Positions 6,206 through 13,607 of a stretch of DNA of 24,876 nt are shown here, piece by piece. Under the pieces are notes generated by a model. That model was not told the DNA's origin. It searched no databases and saw nothing but the letters and a program-made list of their open reading frames with translations. The position numbers and the translations under genes are program-made. How positions within the stretch are numbered: the first letter of the stretch is position 1; each line of letters opens with the position of its first letter. The stretch lies in IMG/VR virus record IMGVR_UViG_3300020438_000260, positions 1 to 24,876 of that record. One strand, written 5' to 3'. The DNA is from a virus.

Positions 6206-7119
6206 TACAATCTCGCTAATCTAATCAATGTTGCCGCTAAATTAATTTCAGGGTCTACAACTAGTGTATGATCTACTAGTCCTTGTTTAATAGTTAGTAC
6301 TGCACTATCTTGTTTTTCTTCGTCTCCGAACAACTCAATGTTGTCATATAACCAACGATAAATTTCTTCCATTTCTTCTGGACGTACTGCGCCACATAGC
6401 ATCTTACGTGCTTCTGTAATCTTGCCTGCTTTAAATAATTCAACCATATCCAGTTTCCAGTCTGCTTCACCTGTGTCACCTTCGTTTGGTTTTAACAAAC
6501 TGTTGTCTTGTACGTTCATCTGCACTGTGTTAATGCATTTACGCAAGTCTGGATATGTTGCTTTTACATATGTATCAAGTGTGTCCAAGTCTGGAGTAAC
6601 ACCTTCTGTAATTAAAATCTCTGCAACTCTTGCTGTAAATTCTGTTTGATCTATTTTAGCAATGTGAAAACCTTGACAACGACTGTGCAAAGCAGGAATA
6701 ACACGGTTGGGGTAATTGCAAGTAAGAATAAACCTTGCAGTGGTGTGATATTCTTCCATAACTCCACGTAGTGCCGCTTGAGCATTTGGACTAAGATAAT
6801 CGGCCTCATCAAGTAATACAATTTTAAAGTCTCCAAACGGAATCATTTGTACAAAGTTAACAATCTTATCTCTAACATCATCGACACTATTTGTACGACT
6901 TGCATTGATCTCTAATATATCTAAGTCATTAACTTCAAGTTCATTAAACAATAGTTTTGCAAGTGTAGTTTTACCAATACCTGCATTTCCACTAAACAGC
7001 AAATGCGGAATAGTTTTGTCTTTAATCCAATTTTTTACTTGTGATCGTTGTGCTTCATCTCGAAACACATAGCCGTCAACAGTTTTTGGACGATATTTCT
7101 CTACCCAAAGATCTCTCAT
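6205..7119 (-). CDS. 44: DNA polymerase sliding-clamp loader, large subunit (T4 gp44-like)
   Basis: This 304-residue AAA+ ATPase resembles T4 gp44, RFC small subunits and DnaX. It begins LWVEKYRPKTVDGYVF, the typical clamp-loader opening. Walker A is SGNAGIGKTT (K50), Walker B is VLLDEAD (D104, E105), sensor 1 has Asn-135 in ILTCN, and the SRC motif with the arginine finger is HSRCQ (146-148). With the gp62 subunit, outside this window, gp44 loads the sliding clamp for the phage polymerase. The start overlaps the stop of a small membrane protein as ATGA. It lies near the start of the sigma70-driven operon, as expected for an early replication gene. Confidence 0.95.
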   Translation of the reverse strand: MRDLWVEKYRPKTVDGYVFRDEAQRSQVKNWIKDKTIPHLLFSGNAGIGKTTLAKLLFNELEVNDLDILEINASRTNSVDDVRDKIVNFVQMIPFGDFKIVLLDEADYLSPNAQAALRGVMEEYHTTARFILTCNYPNRVIPALHSRCQGFHIAKIDQTEFTARVAEILITEGVTPDLDTLDTYVKATYPDLRKCINTVQMNVQDNSLLKPNEGDTGEADWKLDMVELFKAGKITEARKMLCGAVRPEEMEEIYRWLYDNIELFGDEEKQDSAVLTIKQGLVDHTLVVDPEINLAATLIRLARL

Positions 7120-7280
7120 TTCTTTTTATTCTCCATACCCATGCCTACTAAAATTAAAAAGATATACAGTATAGGCCATGCCCATCCTGTTAAGTAGTTT
7201 GTAATATGAAGGATCATAAGTGCTATTCCAGCCGCACCTGCTGTACCAATACCAGTATTTTTTTGTTCAGGTAATTTCAT
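7116..7280 (-). CDS. Small membrane protein, 54 aa
   Basis: This ORF starts at ATG 7280 behind GGAGTAG and ends as ATGA in the clamp-loader start codon, giving 54 residues. It has two hydrophobic segments, about residues 11-27 (IGTAGAAGIALMILHI) and 33-48 (WAWPILYIFLILVGMG), with a basic C-terminus (NKKK). A two-helix hairpin in the inner membrane is likely. It is the first gene after the sigma70-type promoter. No family is recognised, and its link to replication may be only positional. Confidence 0.68.
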   Translation of the reverse strand: MKLPEQKNTGIGTAGAAGIALMILHITNYLTGWAWPILYIFLILVGMGMENKKK

Positions 7281-7301
7281 GTTCTACTCCTAATATACTT
7301 T

Positions 7302-7330
7302 ATTATATAGGATACTAGCAAGAAAGTCAA
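7302..7330 (-). promoter_or_regulatory. Near-consensus sigma70 promoter for the replication operon
   Basis: On the minus strand TTGACT (7325-7330) and TATAAT (7302-7307) are separated by exactly 17 bases, an almost perfect host sigma70 promoter. Transcription should start near 7295, just before the GGAG ribosome binding site of the 54-aa gene. The -35 box overlaps the TGA stop of the upstream 51-aa gene. It would drive the operon from 7280 to the terminator at 4190-4210. Confidence 0.8.
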
Positions 7331-7482
7331 GACTTTTTTGCAATATTTTGGAGTATTTCTGAGAGAATCTCTTTTATTTCTTTAATTTCTTTTTCAATGT
7401 TGAACGATTGTTCTTTTGGAGGGTTTGGCATGTTGACTTTAGATATTGCAACACCTTGTTGTTCTACTTTACTAAGTTTCAT
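7327..7482 (-). CDS. Small soluble protein with helical C-terminus, 51 aa
   Basis: This ORF encodes 51 residues from ATG 7482 to TGA 7327-7329. The start overlaps the stop of the 99-aa gene as ATGA, indicating translational coupling. The N-terminal half is polar (MKLSKVEQQGVAISKVNMP); the C-terminal half is a regular charged helix with an Ile-rich repeat (IEKEIKEIKEILSEIL, residues 29-44) that could form a coiled coil. No family is recognised. Confidence 0.6.
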   Translation of the reverse strand: MKLSKVEQQGVAISKVNMPNPPKEQSFNIEKEIKEIKEILSEILQNIAKKS

Positions 7483-7778
7483 ATTTCAAATTCTTCTTCA
7501 ACAGTTTCTTTAATTAATTCTTGTTCCGGACGAATGGGCTCTAACCATGTATCAGCAATATATGCTCTAGGACTAGGACCAAACAAACTAGATAAGTCTT
7601 GTGCTTCAATCCACCAATGGTGATCGGTTACAGCACATTGACATGGCATATCTCTAAATTTAAACTGTTCTCCTTGTTTAAACTTACCAATGTAATCTAC
7701 GACTTTAACAACACGCCCAATATTCTCTGGTCGTACTGAATATATAATCTTAGCAAAGTCGCCTTGTTTACATTTCAT
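7479..7778 (-). CDS. Uncharacterised 99-aa protein
   Basis: This 99-residue soluble protein begins MKCKQGDFAKIIYSVRPENI and reads like a small all-beta domain: GDFAKII, GRVVKVVDYIG, CQCAVTDHHWWIEAQDL. It then has a Pro-containing linker and an acidic tail (ETVEEEFEI). The opening GD.A.I and later G..V.V pattern resembles small SH3-like barrel proteins, but I cannot name a family. It is joined to both neighbours by ATGA overlaps (7775-7778 and 7479-7482). Confidence 0.7.
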   Translation of the reverse strand: MKCKQGDFAKIIYSVRPENIGRVVKVVDYIGKFKQGEQFKFRDMPCQCAVTDHHWWIEAQDLSSLFGPSPRAYIADTWLEPIRPEQELIKETVEEEFEI

Positions 7779-7951
7779 GTTCTTGCTCTAAATCTTTCGT
7801 ATGCTTTCCATAATTCCCATACTACAAATAGTATAGTGGCTGTTGTAAAACCACCACCTACTAATGTAAGAATTACTAAAACTTGCATTACTTTAGCGAA
7901 GAGTGCTATAACTAAGAAGTCATACCATTCAAAGTCGTTAAAGATCTCCAT
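7775..7951 (-). CDS. Small two-helix membrane protein, 58 aa
   Basis: From the ATG at 7951 this encodes 58 residues (MEIFNDFEWYDFLVIALFAK...). Residues about 11-27 and 30-48 are hydrophobic, with a GGG turn between them, and the C-terminus is aromatic and basic (WKAYERFRART), suggesting an inner-membrane hairpin with the basic tail in the cytoplasm. The frame is open further to 7990, but that would overlap mazG by 53 bases; the 7951 start overlaps by 14 and has a purine-rich AGAGAA upstream. The stop overlaps the 99-aa gene as ATGA. Function is unknown. Confidence 0.62.
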   Translation of the reverse strand: MEIFNDFEWYDFLVIALFAKVMQVLVILTLVGGGFTTATILFVVWELWKAYERFRART

Positions 7952-8348
7952 CTTTTCTATTCTCTGAATAGTGAACATCAAACTCGCCACCTGGGTAACG
8001 TGATTTCAATTTATTTACATTCTCTGCTAAGACGTCATTAGGGTTGAGGCCCAAAGCACGGCAACTATTAATCCAGTACCAAGCAATGTCACCCAATTCT
8101 CGTTTAGCATGAAAAATTGTGTCTGCATCCAAAGGCTTACCTTGGAATATACATTTTTTAACAATTTCAGCAAATTCGCCTCCTTCACTGGCCATTCCAA
8201 TTGAACCAGTTAATAGTAGTGCCATGTTAACACCACTGTCTTTTTCAAGTTTTTCTAACTGTGAAGTTAGAGCACCTGTTTCATTACTTTGTACTGAAGT
8301 TACTTCTTGTACAAAATCTTTGTACTTATTTAGATCTACGTTTTCCAA
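7938..8348 (-). CDS. mazG: MazG-like nucleotide pyrophosphohydrolase (TTG start)
   Basis: This 136-residue all-helical protein matches the MazG family, which hydrolyses (d)NTPs or ppGpp-like nucleotides. The metal-binding acidic motifs are EGGEFAEIVKK (residues 55-65) and RELGDIAWYW (about 83-92), followed by the family-typical LGLNPNDVLAENVNKLKSRYPGGEF. The start codon is TTG: an AGAGG ribosome binding site lies six bases before it, the co-chaperonin stop is just upstream, and the next in-frame Met (residue 41) would remove part of the fold. Phage MazG proteins have been proposed to alter alarmone or nucleotide pools in starved hosts; that role is disputed. Confidence 0.88.
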   Translation of the reverse strand: MENVDLNKYKDFVQEVTSVQSNETGALTSQLEKLEKDSGVNMALLLTGSIGMASEGGEFAEIVKKCIFQGKPLDADTIFHAKRELGDIAWYWINSCRALGLNPNDVLAENVNKLKSRYPGGEFDVHYSENRKDGDL

Positions 8349-8357
8349 TTTAGCCTC

Positions 8358-8768
8358 TTATGTTGCGTTTACAAACCCGCTAGGGTCAACTGCGTCCGGA
8401 GCATAGTCGCCTACACTACTTCCGCTCATTAGTACATCGTTTGGTTTTTCATCTGCGTATGCAAGTACACTTTCTGATTCAACCATTCGTAATACAATTT
8501 CTTCTTCGCCTTCGTTAGTCATAGTTACTCCACGTGTCCAACGACCGTGTTCTATAAGTACCCATTGACCAATTTCATAAGGATCCTTGTTTCTAGGACC
8601 TTTCGAATGTACTTTACCCCAACGTGGGTAAATGCCTCTAACATTACCGTCATCGTCACCTAAAATAATTCCACCTTTAGTAGTTTGTTCACCAAAGTGC
8701 ATATCACTTACAAGTAATCGATTACCGACTGCTGTTAGGTTACCTTCAAATTTTGCTAACGTATCCAC
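8358..8768 (-). CDS. GroES/gp31-like co-chaperonin (GTG start)
   Basis: The 136-residue protein lines up with GroES: AVGNRLLVSD is the first strand, EQTTKGGIIL (residues 27-36) is the mobile loop with the GroEL-binding hydrophobic tripeptide, and GKVHSKGP, YEIGQWVLIEHGRW and ESESVLAYAD follow the rest of the barrel. T4 gp31 and its relatives replace GroES in folding the major capsid protein, so that is the likely role. About 30 residues extend beyond the GroES end, Gly/Ser/Asp/Pro-rich and probably disordered. The start is GTG directly after the TAA of the upstream gene, with AGAGGTG as ribosome binding site. mazG follows nine bases downstream. Confidence 0.85.
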   Translation of the reverse strand: MDTLAKFEGNLTAVGNRLLVSDMHFGEQTTKGGIILGDDDGNVRGIYPRWGKVHSKGPRNKDPYEIGQWVLIEHGRWTRGVTMTNEGEEEIVLRMVESESVLAYADEKPNDVLMSGSSVGDYAPDAVDPSGFVNAT

Positions 8769-9158
8769 TTATTCACCTCTTGGCACAAAATTGCCGTCTG
8801 CATCTTCTACCCAATTATCATCAGCATCTTGTGCTTCAACTGCTTTTGCTTTTTTAGCATTTTCTACTGATTTCTTTTGAGCCTTAGTTTGAACAGGTTC
8901 TGCTACTTCTTCTACAGGTTGCTCAATTGTTGCTTGTTCGTCTGGAGCCGCTTGTGGATGCTCATCGTAATAATCACGTAATACTTCATCACGATTCTTA
9001 ACAATTTTGCCACCCGGTCCAAGTTGGTCACCACGTGCATTAACACGGGCATTACCTACTGCTGGAGTTAGTTCGTTACGCTGACGCAACGTATCCATAT
9101 CAATTTTCTTACCTTGGAAAGTTTGGTAAGATTTTTTTTGTTGTTGTCTTACAGGCAT
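8769..9158 (-). CDS. Uncharacterised 129-aa protein, possibly virion-associated
   Basis: This 129-residue protein is hydrophilic and looks largely disordered. The N-terminal ~55 residues are basic (MPVRQQQKKSYQTFQGKKID, then NARVNARGDQLGPGGKIV). The rest is rich in Glu, Ala, Gln and Lys, with an acidic C-terminus (DADDNWVEDADGNFVPRGE). AAAGGAGGT lies just before the ATG, one of the strongest ribosome binding sites in the window, suggesting abundant expression. Basic head and acidic tail would fit a structural or scaffolding role, but this is a guess and no family is recognised. Confidence 0.75.
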   Translation of the reverse strand: MPVRQQQKKSYQTFQGKKIDMDTLRQRNELTPAVGNARVNARGDQLGPGGKIVKNRDEVLRDYYDEHPQAAPDEQATIEQPVEEVAEPVQTKAQKKSVENAKKAKAVEAQDADDNWVEDADGNFVPRGE

Positions 9159-9186
9159 AAAATACCTCCTTTTATTATATTAGTAC

Positions 9187-9717
9187 TTATCTCAAGAACT
9201 CTCTCCAATCCAGGCCAAACTGGATTGAATCTATTTTGTGTACACCTATCAAATACAGCACATAACTTGCTACACTTGATCCACGTCCTACACCCCATAC
9301 AATGTTATTCTCACGCATAAAGTCTACTAGATAGATCATATATCGTAATAGGTTGTGCATATCACGTTGTTTGTACTGTTCCATTTCTTCCCATATACGA
9401 TCTTGTACATGTTGTTCGCAGGGTGTTTCTGCTTTGCCTAGTACATATTCATATACATTAATGTCTTTGTATTCATCAGGCATAAACCATTCACCTTGAC
9501 ATACACCGTCAAAAGTCTTTTTGTCTACATCTAATGGAATATACTTTTGTAGTTTGTTAAAGCCTTGTTCTTCCATAGCATCATTAAACTTGTCTACATC
9601 GTCGTCTGCATCGCACAATACCACATGGACCTTGTCTGCATGACCTGCATAGATCATATCAACTAAGTCTTTATTTGTAAATCGCGGGATACCGAGAGAG
9701 TCTGTTTTCATAAGCAT
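9187..9717 (-). CDS. DNA polymerase III alpha (DnaE)-like fragment, 176 aa
   Basis: Residues about 108-175 resemble bacterial DNA polymerase III alpha just before its catalytic centre: a helix (YMIYLVDFMRENNIVWGV), then GRGSSVASYVLYLIGVHKID (the GRGS phosphate-binding motif, residues 144-147), then IQFGLDWREFLR, equivalent to the DnaE LLFERFL segment. The catalytic aspartates of the family (PDFDxDF) should follow immediately, but the protein stops there with TAA. Residues 1-107 are less clear. It therefore cannot be a polymerase alone. It may bind nucleotide or DNA, complement another subunit, or be a relic that keeps an open frame. No good ribosome binding site is seen before the two candidate ATGs (9717 and 9711). 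Confidence 0.75.
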   Translation of the reverse strand: MLMKTDSLGIPRFTNKDLVDMIYAGHADKVHVVLCDADDDVDKFNDAMEEQGFNKLQKYIPLDVDKKTFDGVCQGEWFMPDEYKDINVYEYVLGKAETPCEQHVQDRIWEEMEQYKQRDMHNLLRYMIYLVDFMRENNIVWGVGRGSSVASYVLYLIGVHKIDSIQFGLDWREFLR

Positions 9718-9726
9718 ACATGTATT

Positions 9727-9972
9727 TTAACTGATATTAATCAAATTGTCAAGTGAATTATCGTCATCTTGACTATTAATTTTTGGTTTGGCTCTACGGC
9801 CTTCCATCTCTGCTTTATACATATCAAGGATGGCTGTGATTTGTTCTTTTACTTGTGGATTCTGAGTCATCCAGAATTTTTTATTTAATGTAAGAATTTT
9901 GTCTTCTATTTCGTTGTCAGACAATAAGTCAAAACTTTGTACTAATGGATTAAAGGACGGTATCGAACTCAC
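9727..9972 (-). CDS. Uncharacterised 81-aa protein (GTG start)
   Basis: This 81-residue protein begins at a GTG at 9972, overlapping the end of the 195-aa gene by 23 bases, with GGAG about ten bases upstream. The next in-frame Met is residue 35, so the GTG start is preferred. It reads as a helical protein: SDNEIEDKILTLNKKFWM, then VKEQITAILDMYKAEMEGRR, followed by a polar Asp/Asn-rich tail. It lies between a fibre-type gene and the DnaE-like fragment. No family is recognised. Confidence 0.65.
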   Translation of the reverse strand: MSSIPSFNPLVQSFDLLSDNEIEDKILTLNKKFWMTQNPQVKEQITAILDMYKAEMEGRRAKPKINSQDDDNSLDNLINIS

Positions 9973-10537
9973 CTAAATATTCTCCGTAGACTGTTTGCCC
10001 GCCGTCGATAGTCCAAAATCTGTAGATGTATGGATGTATATTATCGTCGATTGTTGCTGGATGTGCAAAGCCTGTTGCTACTTTAATACTACCACTGTTT
10101 TCTGTATCAAAAGTTACTGTGTCTGCTTGACTGCGTCCACGTAATTCAATTAACACTTCTGCGTACTTACCACTTGTTGGCCAATCAGCAAGTTGTAATG
10201 TAATGCCTGTACTGTTAATTGTGTAAGAATGATATGTTGCTATTTCGTAACTAACTGGTCTAACACCTGCTGAACTTAGCACACCACCGCTATAAAACTT
10301 TTGTGAACCTTGTGTAATTACTACATTGTTAATAGTATTACCTTGCATGTTAGTAATTGCATCGTTATTCTTAACTGTGTTTGTATCTAATGCTGTTAAG
10401 TCTGCATGTGCATTAGTTAATTCGTCTTTGACTTTAGTAAAATTATCTCTAAAACCTTGCGAATCGTTATCTTGTCCTGCTCGAGGATAATCTGCATCAA
10501 TTGATGCAATATTCGAACTACTTGTATTAATGGCCAT
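9950..10537 (-). CDS. Virion/tail protein with fibre-type N-terminal module, 195 aa
   Basis: The first ~45 residues contain GQDNDSQGFRDNFTKVKDEL, a variant of the module GDGDPLRTAFDKVNDNFTELY found at the start of the 322-aa and 183-aa fibre genes. A short helical linker (DLTALDTNTVKNNDAITNMQ) leads to a beta-rich C-terminal domain (about residues 70-195) with many Thr, Ser, Gly and aromatic residues, such as YHSYTINSTGITLQLADWP. This fits a small trimeric tail or fibre component. An AGGAG site precedes the ATG and a GATAAATAT late-type box lies 19-26 bases upstream, so it can be transcribed separately late in infection. The exact position in the virion is unknown. Confidence 0.75.
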   Translation of the reverse strand: MAINTSSSNIASIDADYPRAGQDNDSQGFRDNFTKVKDELTNAHADLTALDTNTVKNNDAITNMQGNTINNVVITQGSQKFYSGGVLSSAGVRPVSYEIATYHSYTINSTGITLQLADWPTSGKYAEVLIELRGRSQADTVTFDTENSGSIKVATGFAHPATIDDNIHPYIYRFWTIDGGQTVYGEYLGEFDTVL

Positions 10538-10555
10538 ATCTTATTCTCCTACACA

Positions 10556-10562
10556 TATTTAT
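10556..10562 (-). promoter_or_regulatory. T4-late-like promoter box GATAAATAT
   Basis: The minus strand reads GATAAATAT followed by GTGTAGGAGAATAAGATATG, placing the box 19 bases before the ATG of the 195-aa protein. It lies in one of the few intergenic gaps of the structural block. Confidence 0.5.
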
Positions 10563-10567
10563 CAGTG

Positions 10568-13027
10568 TTATGCATTATAGTTATATTTTCCGAACAGTAT
10601 ATATTGATCATTTGAGTTACCTACAACGCTATCTATAATATATCTGTCAATTTCAATGTCTAAATCCTTAAAATCGTATGTTCTATTTCGTAAATTTATC
10701 ATTATTTCGTTACTTTTTCCAGGCTTACAGTAACATAACGGAATTGCTAAAATAAAGCCTGTTTCTTGTTCTCCAGCAACTTGTGGTGTACGCATCCATA
10801 AAGGTAAAAAGTCATACTCAGTACGCCCTAGTGTCTTTATACTGTCTTGCATATTTGTAATATTGCTTATATATTTTTTACCCTGTCCGCCACTTGCTAA
10901 TACAGCATCGCTATCTGTTTTTACAACATTATCTTCACCAAATACAAACGGGTCTGTATCTGTGTTTTCTGTAGCAGTTAGTGTTTCATTTGTTGCTACT
11001 GTGTTTACTGTATCACCTAAATCTAATTGTGTATCGTCAGTCATAAATTTGTACTGTTCAGTATTTCTATTAACACTAGATCCATCAAGTAATGTTGGAG
11101 TTCCTTGACTATGGTTACTACGCTGTGCCAAGTCTGCTTTTAATTGCATTGAACCTTGTTGTACAAATGACTTTTTTGTTTCACCTGTTTTGGCTTTTGC
11201 AGGATCAATAAGTTCTACATATATAACTTCGTATACAACATTTTGTGTACCTGGAGTTTTGGCTACCGCACTTTTTAAAGAACCAACATTAAATCTACGC
11301 TTTCGATGCCATTTTTGACTTGCTATTGCAAACTGATCAATTGTTGCAGTTTCAATACCTGCGTATGCTAATATTTTGACATCACGTTGAATTCCAAAGT
11401 TTGGATCATTTGGTCTATAAATACTTGTCGGCGGAAAGTTTGCAGGGTTACTAATAAACTCCTGATATGCTAATCGTTTATTTTCTTTTAGGAAAGGCTT
11501 CATAAACAAGTTACTATACTGTCTATCATCATCGTCTATTACATTAATAGTAAATTGCTTAGTTGTTGCACTAAATCCAAATCTATCTTTTGCTTCGACT
11601 GTAAACGTATATGTTCTATCAATACTTGTAGTATCGTTATCAAATGTCATGTTGTCGTTATCAAAAAATGTTAATCCATCTTTTTCACTATCACCAAATT
11701 GTACGACAGTACCTGTAATTTCACCATTGTACTGTAGTGTAAGTCCTGGTGGCAAACGTCCGCTACTTAGCGTATAATATAAAGGAGCATCAGGTACTGT
11801 TGTAGTGCCTTGTACTTTAAAAACACTAATTTGATTAGCCGGTATTGATCCTAGGTTTTTATTACTTGTCCAAGCAATAGTACTATCTACTTGACCTAAC
11901 AACGTTACTGTAAAAGTTTTATCTTTAAAAGTTGCTACATCTATAACATTATTATCAACAATAACTAATTCTGCTCTAACTGTAAATTTATATTCTTTTG
12001 TTATAATTGGTTGGTATGCAACTCTGCCTGCTATTTCACCAGTATTAACATCTATAGACATTCCATCTGGAATTACACTGTTTGTACCATCATCATTAAG
12101 TGGCATTAATTTATATCTTACTGCACCTTGTTGGTTTTCGTTTTTTAGAACTTCTAAGAATAATGTAATATAGTTGTTTGCTCGACGAAATCCAAAATCT
12201 TTCGGAGTAATCCAAACCGGAGTTCTAATATATGTGTTATCTGCTGTAAACACACCTGTTGCAACTTGTACAACAACATTGTCTGCACGTAAGAAATCTT
12301 CACCAACTACGTAGATAATAAAGTTTCTTTTTACAACATCAATGCCGTCACTTACACTAACTTTAAATTCGTAGTATCTGTTTAGTTTTTTTGGAGGATT
12401 ATAAACATAATTAGATAAAAGTTGTCCTTGAAAAAACAATGTACTTTTATTACTAAAATCATGCAAGTACATATCGTAGTTACCAGTATCATACTCACCG
12501 ACTTTAGATTTTTTATCTAATGCAAGTAATGGTTCAACTACTCCTGATATTTTACCTGTTCTTGACATATTGATGCCTGGAGGTAATATCCCGTCACCTT
12601 TATCTATCCAAAATTCTAAACTTTTGCCTTCTGGTAAATCAACATCAGTTGCTACTAGTTGGAAATCAATAATTTCATTGTCTAATATAAAGTATCGATT
12701 GTTTAAAGGACTATTACCAATTGGAAGTCTACCTTCTTTAGTTTTCCAAACTGGTTCATCAGCACCATTTACTACTATCTTATAAGTTCTATCTTCAACA
12801 TCATTATTTAATGTAGAACGTAATACAAATCTAAATGTTGTAGTTCTTTCAACTTGAAGTGGTGTTCCGATAATATTATTTTGATATATTCTTAATCCTG
12901 GAGGTAAATCACCTGCAATAATTTTTAAACTGTCTGGACTGGCTACAAGAGGTAATCCTAAAGAAATAGTTTCTTCTTCGTTAGTTGTAACGAGTACGGT
13001 ACCCGATGATTGTGTCCAATTTGACAT
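10568..13027 (-). CDS. Large structural protein with putative Ig (He_PIG-like) repeats, 819 aa
   Basis: This 819-residue protein has at least four repeats of the putative-Ig/cadherin-like type, each with a core like LPPGLxxxxxGxIxGT: residues 39-55, 147-163, 319-335 and 424-441. Strand pairs such as TYKIVVNG, RNFIIYVVGE and QFTINVIDDD close the domains. Such repeats bind surface glycans or stiffen adhesins, and they are common in phage tail and capsid decoration proteins. Residues about 500-819 are different: an Asn/Pro-rich linker, a basic KWHRKRRFN patch, and a Thr/Asp-rich low-complexity stretch before an ordered C-terminus ending YILFGKYNYNA. The gene starts three bases after the 183-aa gene. 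A tail or baseplate adhesin is likely. Confidence 0.8.
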   Translation of the reverse strand: MSNWTQSSGTVLVTTNEEETISLGLPLVASPDSLKIIAGDLPPGLRIYQNNIIGTPLQVERTTTFRFVLRSTLNNDVEDRTYKIVVNGADEPVWKTKEGRLPIGNSPLNNRYFILDNEIIDFQLVATDVDLPEGKSLEFWIDKGDGILPPGINMSRTGKISGVVEPLLALDKKSKVGEYDTGNYDMYLHDFSNKSTLFFQGQLLSNYVYNPPKKLNRYYEFKVSVSDGIDVVKRNFIIYVVGEDFLRADNVVVQVATGVFTADNTYIRTPVWITPKDFGFRRANNYITLFLEVLKNENQQGAVRYKLMPLNDDGTNSVIPDGMSIDVNTGEIAGRVAYQPIITKEYKFTVRAELVIVDNNVIDVATFKDKTFTVTLLGQVDSTIAWTSNKNLGSIPANQISVFKVQGTTTVPDAPLYYTLSSGRLPPGLTLQYNGEITGTVVQFGDSEKDGLTFFDNDNMTFDNDTTSIDRTYTFTVEAKDRFGFSATTKQFTINVIDDDDRQYSNLFMKPFLKENKRLAYQEFISNPANFPPTSIYRPNDPNFGIQRDVKILAYAGIETATIDQFAIASQKWHRKRRFNVGSLKSAVAKTPGTQNVVYEVIYVELIDPAKAKTGETKKSFVQQGSMQLKADLAQRSNHSQGTPTLLDGSSVNRNTEQYKFMTDDTQLDLGDTVNTVATNETLTATENTDTDPFVFGEDNVVKTDSDAVLASGGQGKKYISNITNMQDSIKTLGRTEYDFLPLWMRTPQVAGEQETGFILAIPLCYCKPGKSNEIMINLRNRTYDFKDLDIEIDRYIIDSVVGNSNDQYILFGKYNYNA
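11537..12922 (-). repeat. Four putative-Ig repeats within the 819-aa protein
   Basis: Divergent protein repeats at about residues 36-87, 145-242, 318-378 and 423-497 share GxLPPGLxx...GxIxGT. Spacing between cores is uneven (about 105-175 residues) because of insertions between the beta strands. Confidence 0.65.
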
Positions 13028-13030
13028 AGT

Positions 13031-13582
13031 TTAAAGTGTCCCCATATCACTGCTGTATAACCCAGAAGATGTTATAGTACCATAATCAACATCAAACGCA
13101 AGTTGCATGTACTCTGCATGACTTGTAATATTTGGAACAATATCGCCAAATTCTAATTGAGTACTAAAAACTTCACTACCTTGACTTGATGTGTCTGTAA
13201 TAGTTAATGTATTACCAACTAAATTAGTTGTAATACCTGCGCCACCTATAATACGTAATGTTTCACCATCGTCTACATTCATACTACCACCGTCAGTAAC
13301 TACTAACATGCCCTGTAGATCTGTGCTAATTTGTATGTCGTTCCCTGCAACTGCGGCAACAGTCATTCCTGTACCTGCTGTAAGATTTTTAAATGTTAAT
13401 TGATCGCCAACTTTGCCTGCAAATACAGCAACGCCTGTTCCTATACCAGCACCTGTTGTTGCTTCTGGTTGACGTAAATCTAGTTCATCAAAGTTTTCGT
13501 TTACTTTACGAAACGCTTCTCTTAGATCATCACCTGTGCCATCGTTAGCAATATTACCAATGTTTATATTTTGTATTGTCAT
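13031..13582 (-). CDS. Fibre-type structural protein, 183 aa
   Basis: The N-terminus NINIGNIANDGTGDDLREAF followed by RKVNENFDELD is the same module that opens the 322-aa fibre protein. The middle has Gly/Val/Thr-rich short strands (TGVAVFAGKVGDQLTFKNLT, MNVDDGETLRIIGGAG, LVGNTLTITD), typical of trimeric beta-helical fibre segments. A short C-terminal domain follows (SHAEYMQLAFDVDYGTI). It is probably a short tail fibre or fibre-base component. An AAGGA ribosome binding site and an ATAAATAC box with downstream AGTATAAG precede the ATG, so it can begin a late transcript that continues into the 819-aa gene three bases away. Confidence 0.77.
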   Translation of the reverse strand: MTIQNINIGNIANDGTGDDLREAFRKVNENFDELDLRQPEATTGAGIGTGVAVFAGKVGDQLTFKNLTAGTGMTVAAVAGNDIQISTDLQGMLVVTDGGSMNVDDGETLRIIGGAGITTNLVGNTLTITDTSSQGSEVFSTQLEFGDIVPNITSHAEYMQLAFDVDYGTITSSGLYSSDMGTL

Positions 13583-13599
13583 AATCTTTTCCTTATACT

Positions 13600-13607
13600 G
13601 TATTTAT
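13600..13607 (-). promoter_or_regulatory. T4-late-like promoter box ATAAATAC with AGTATAAG downstream
   Basis: On the minus strand the sequence is AATAAATACAGTATAAGGA, 18 bases before the ATG of the 183-aa protein. The run after the box is almost identical to that after the box at 3336-3343. Confidence 0.55.

Noticed and set aside
9174-9179. TATAAT on the minus strand before the 129-aa gene
   Set aside because: No -35 match at a suitable distance, and the start site would fall on the ribosome binding site.
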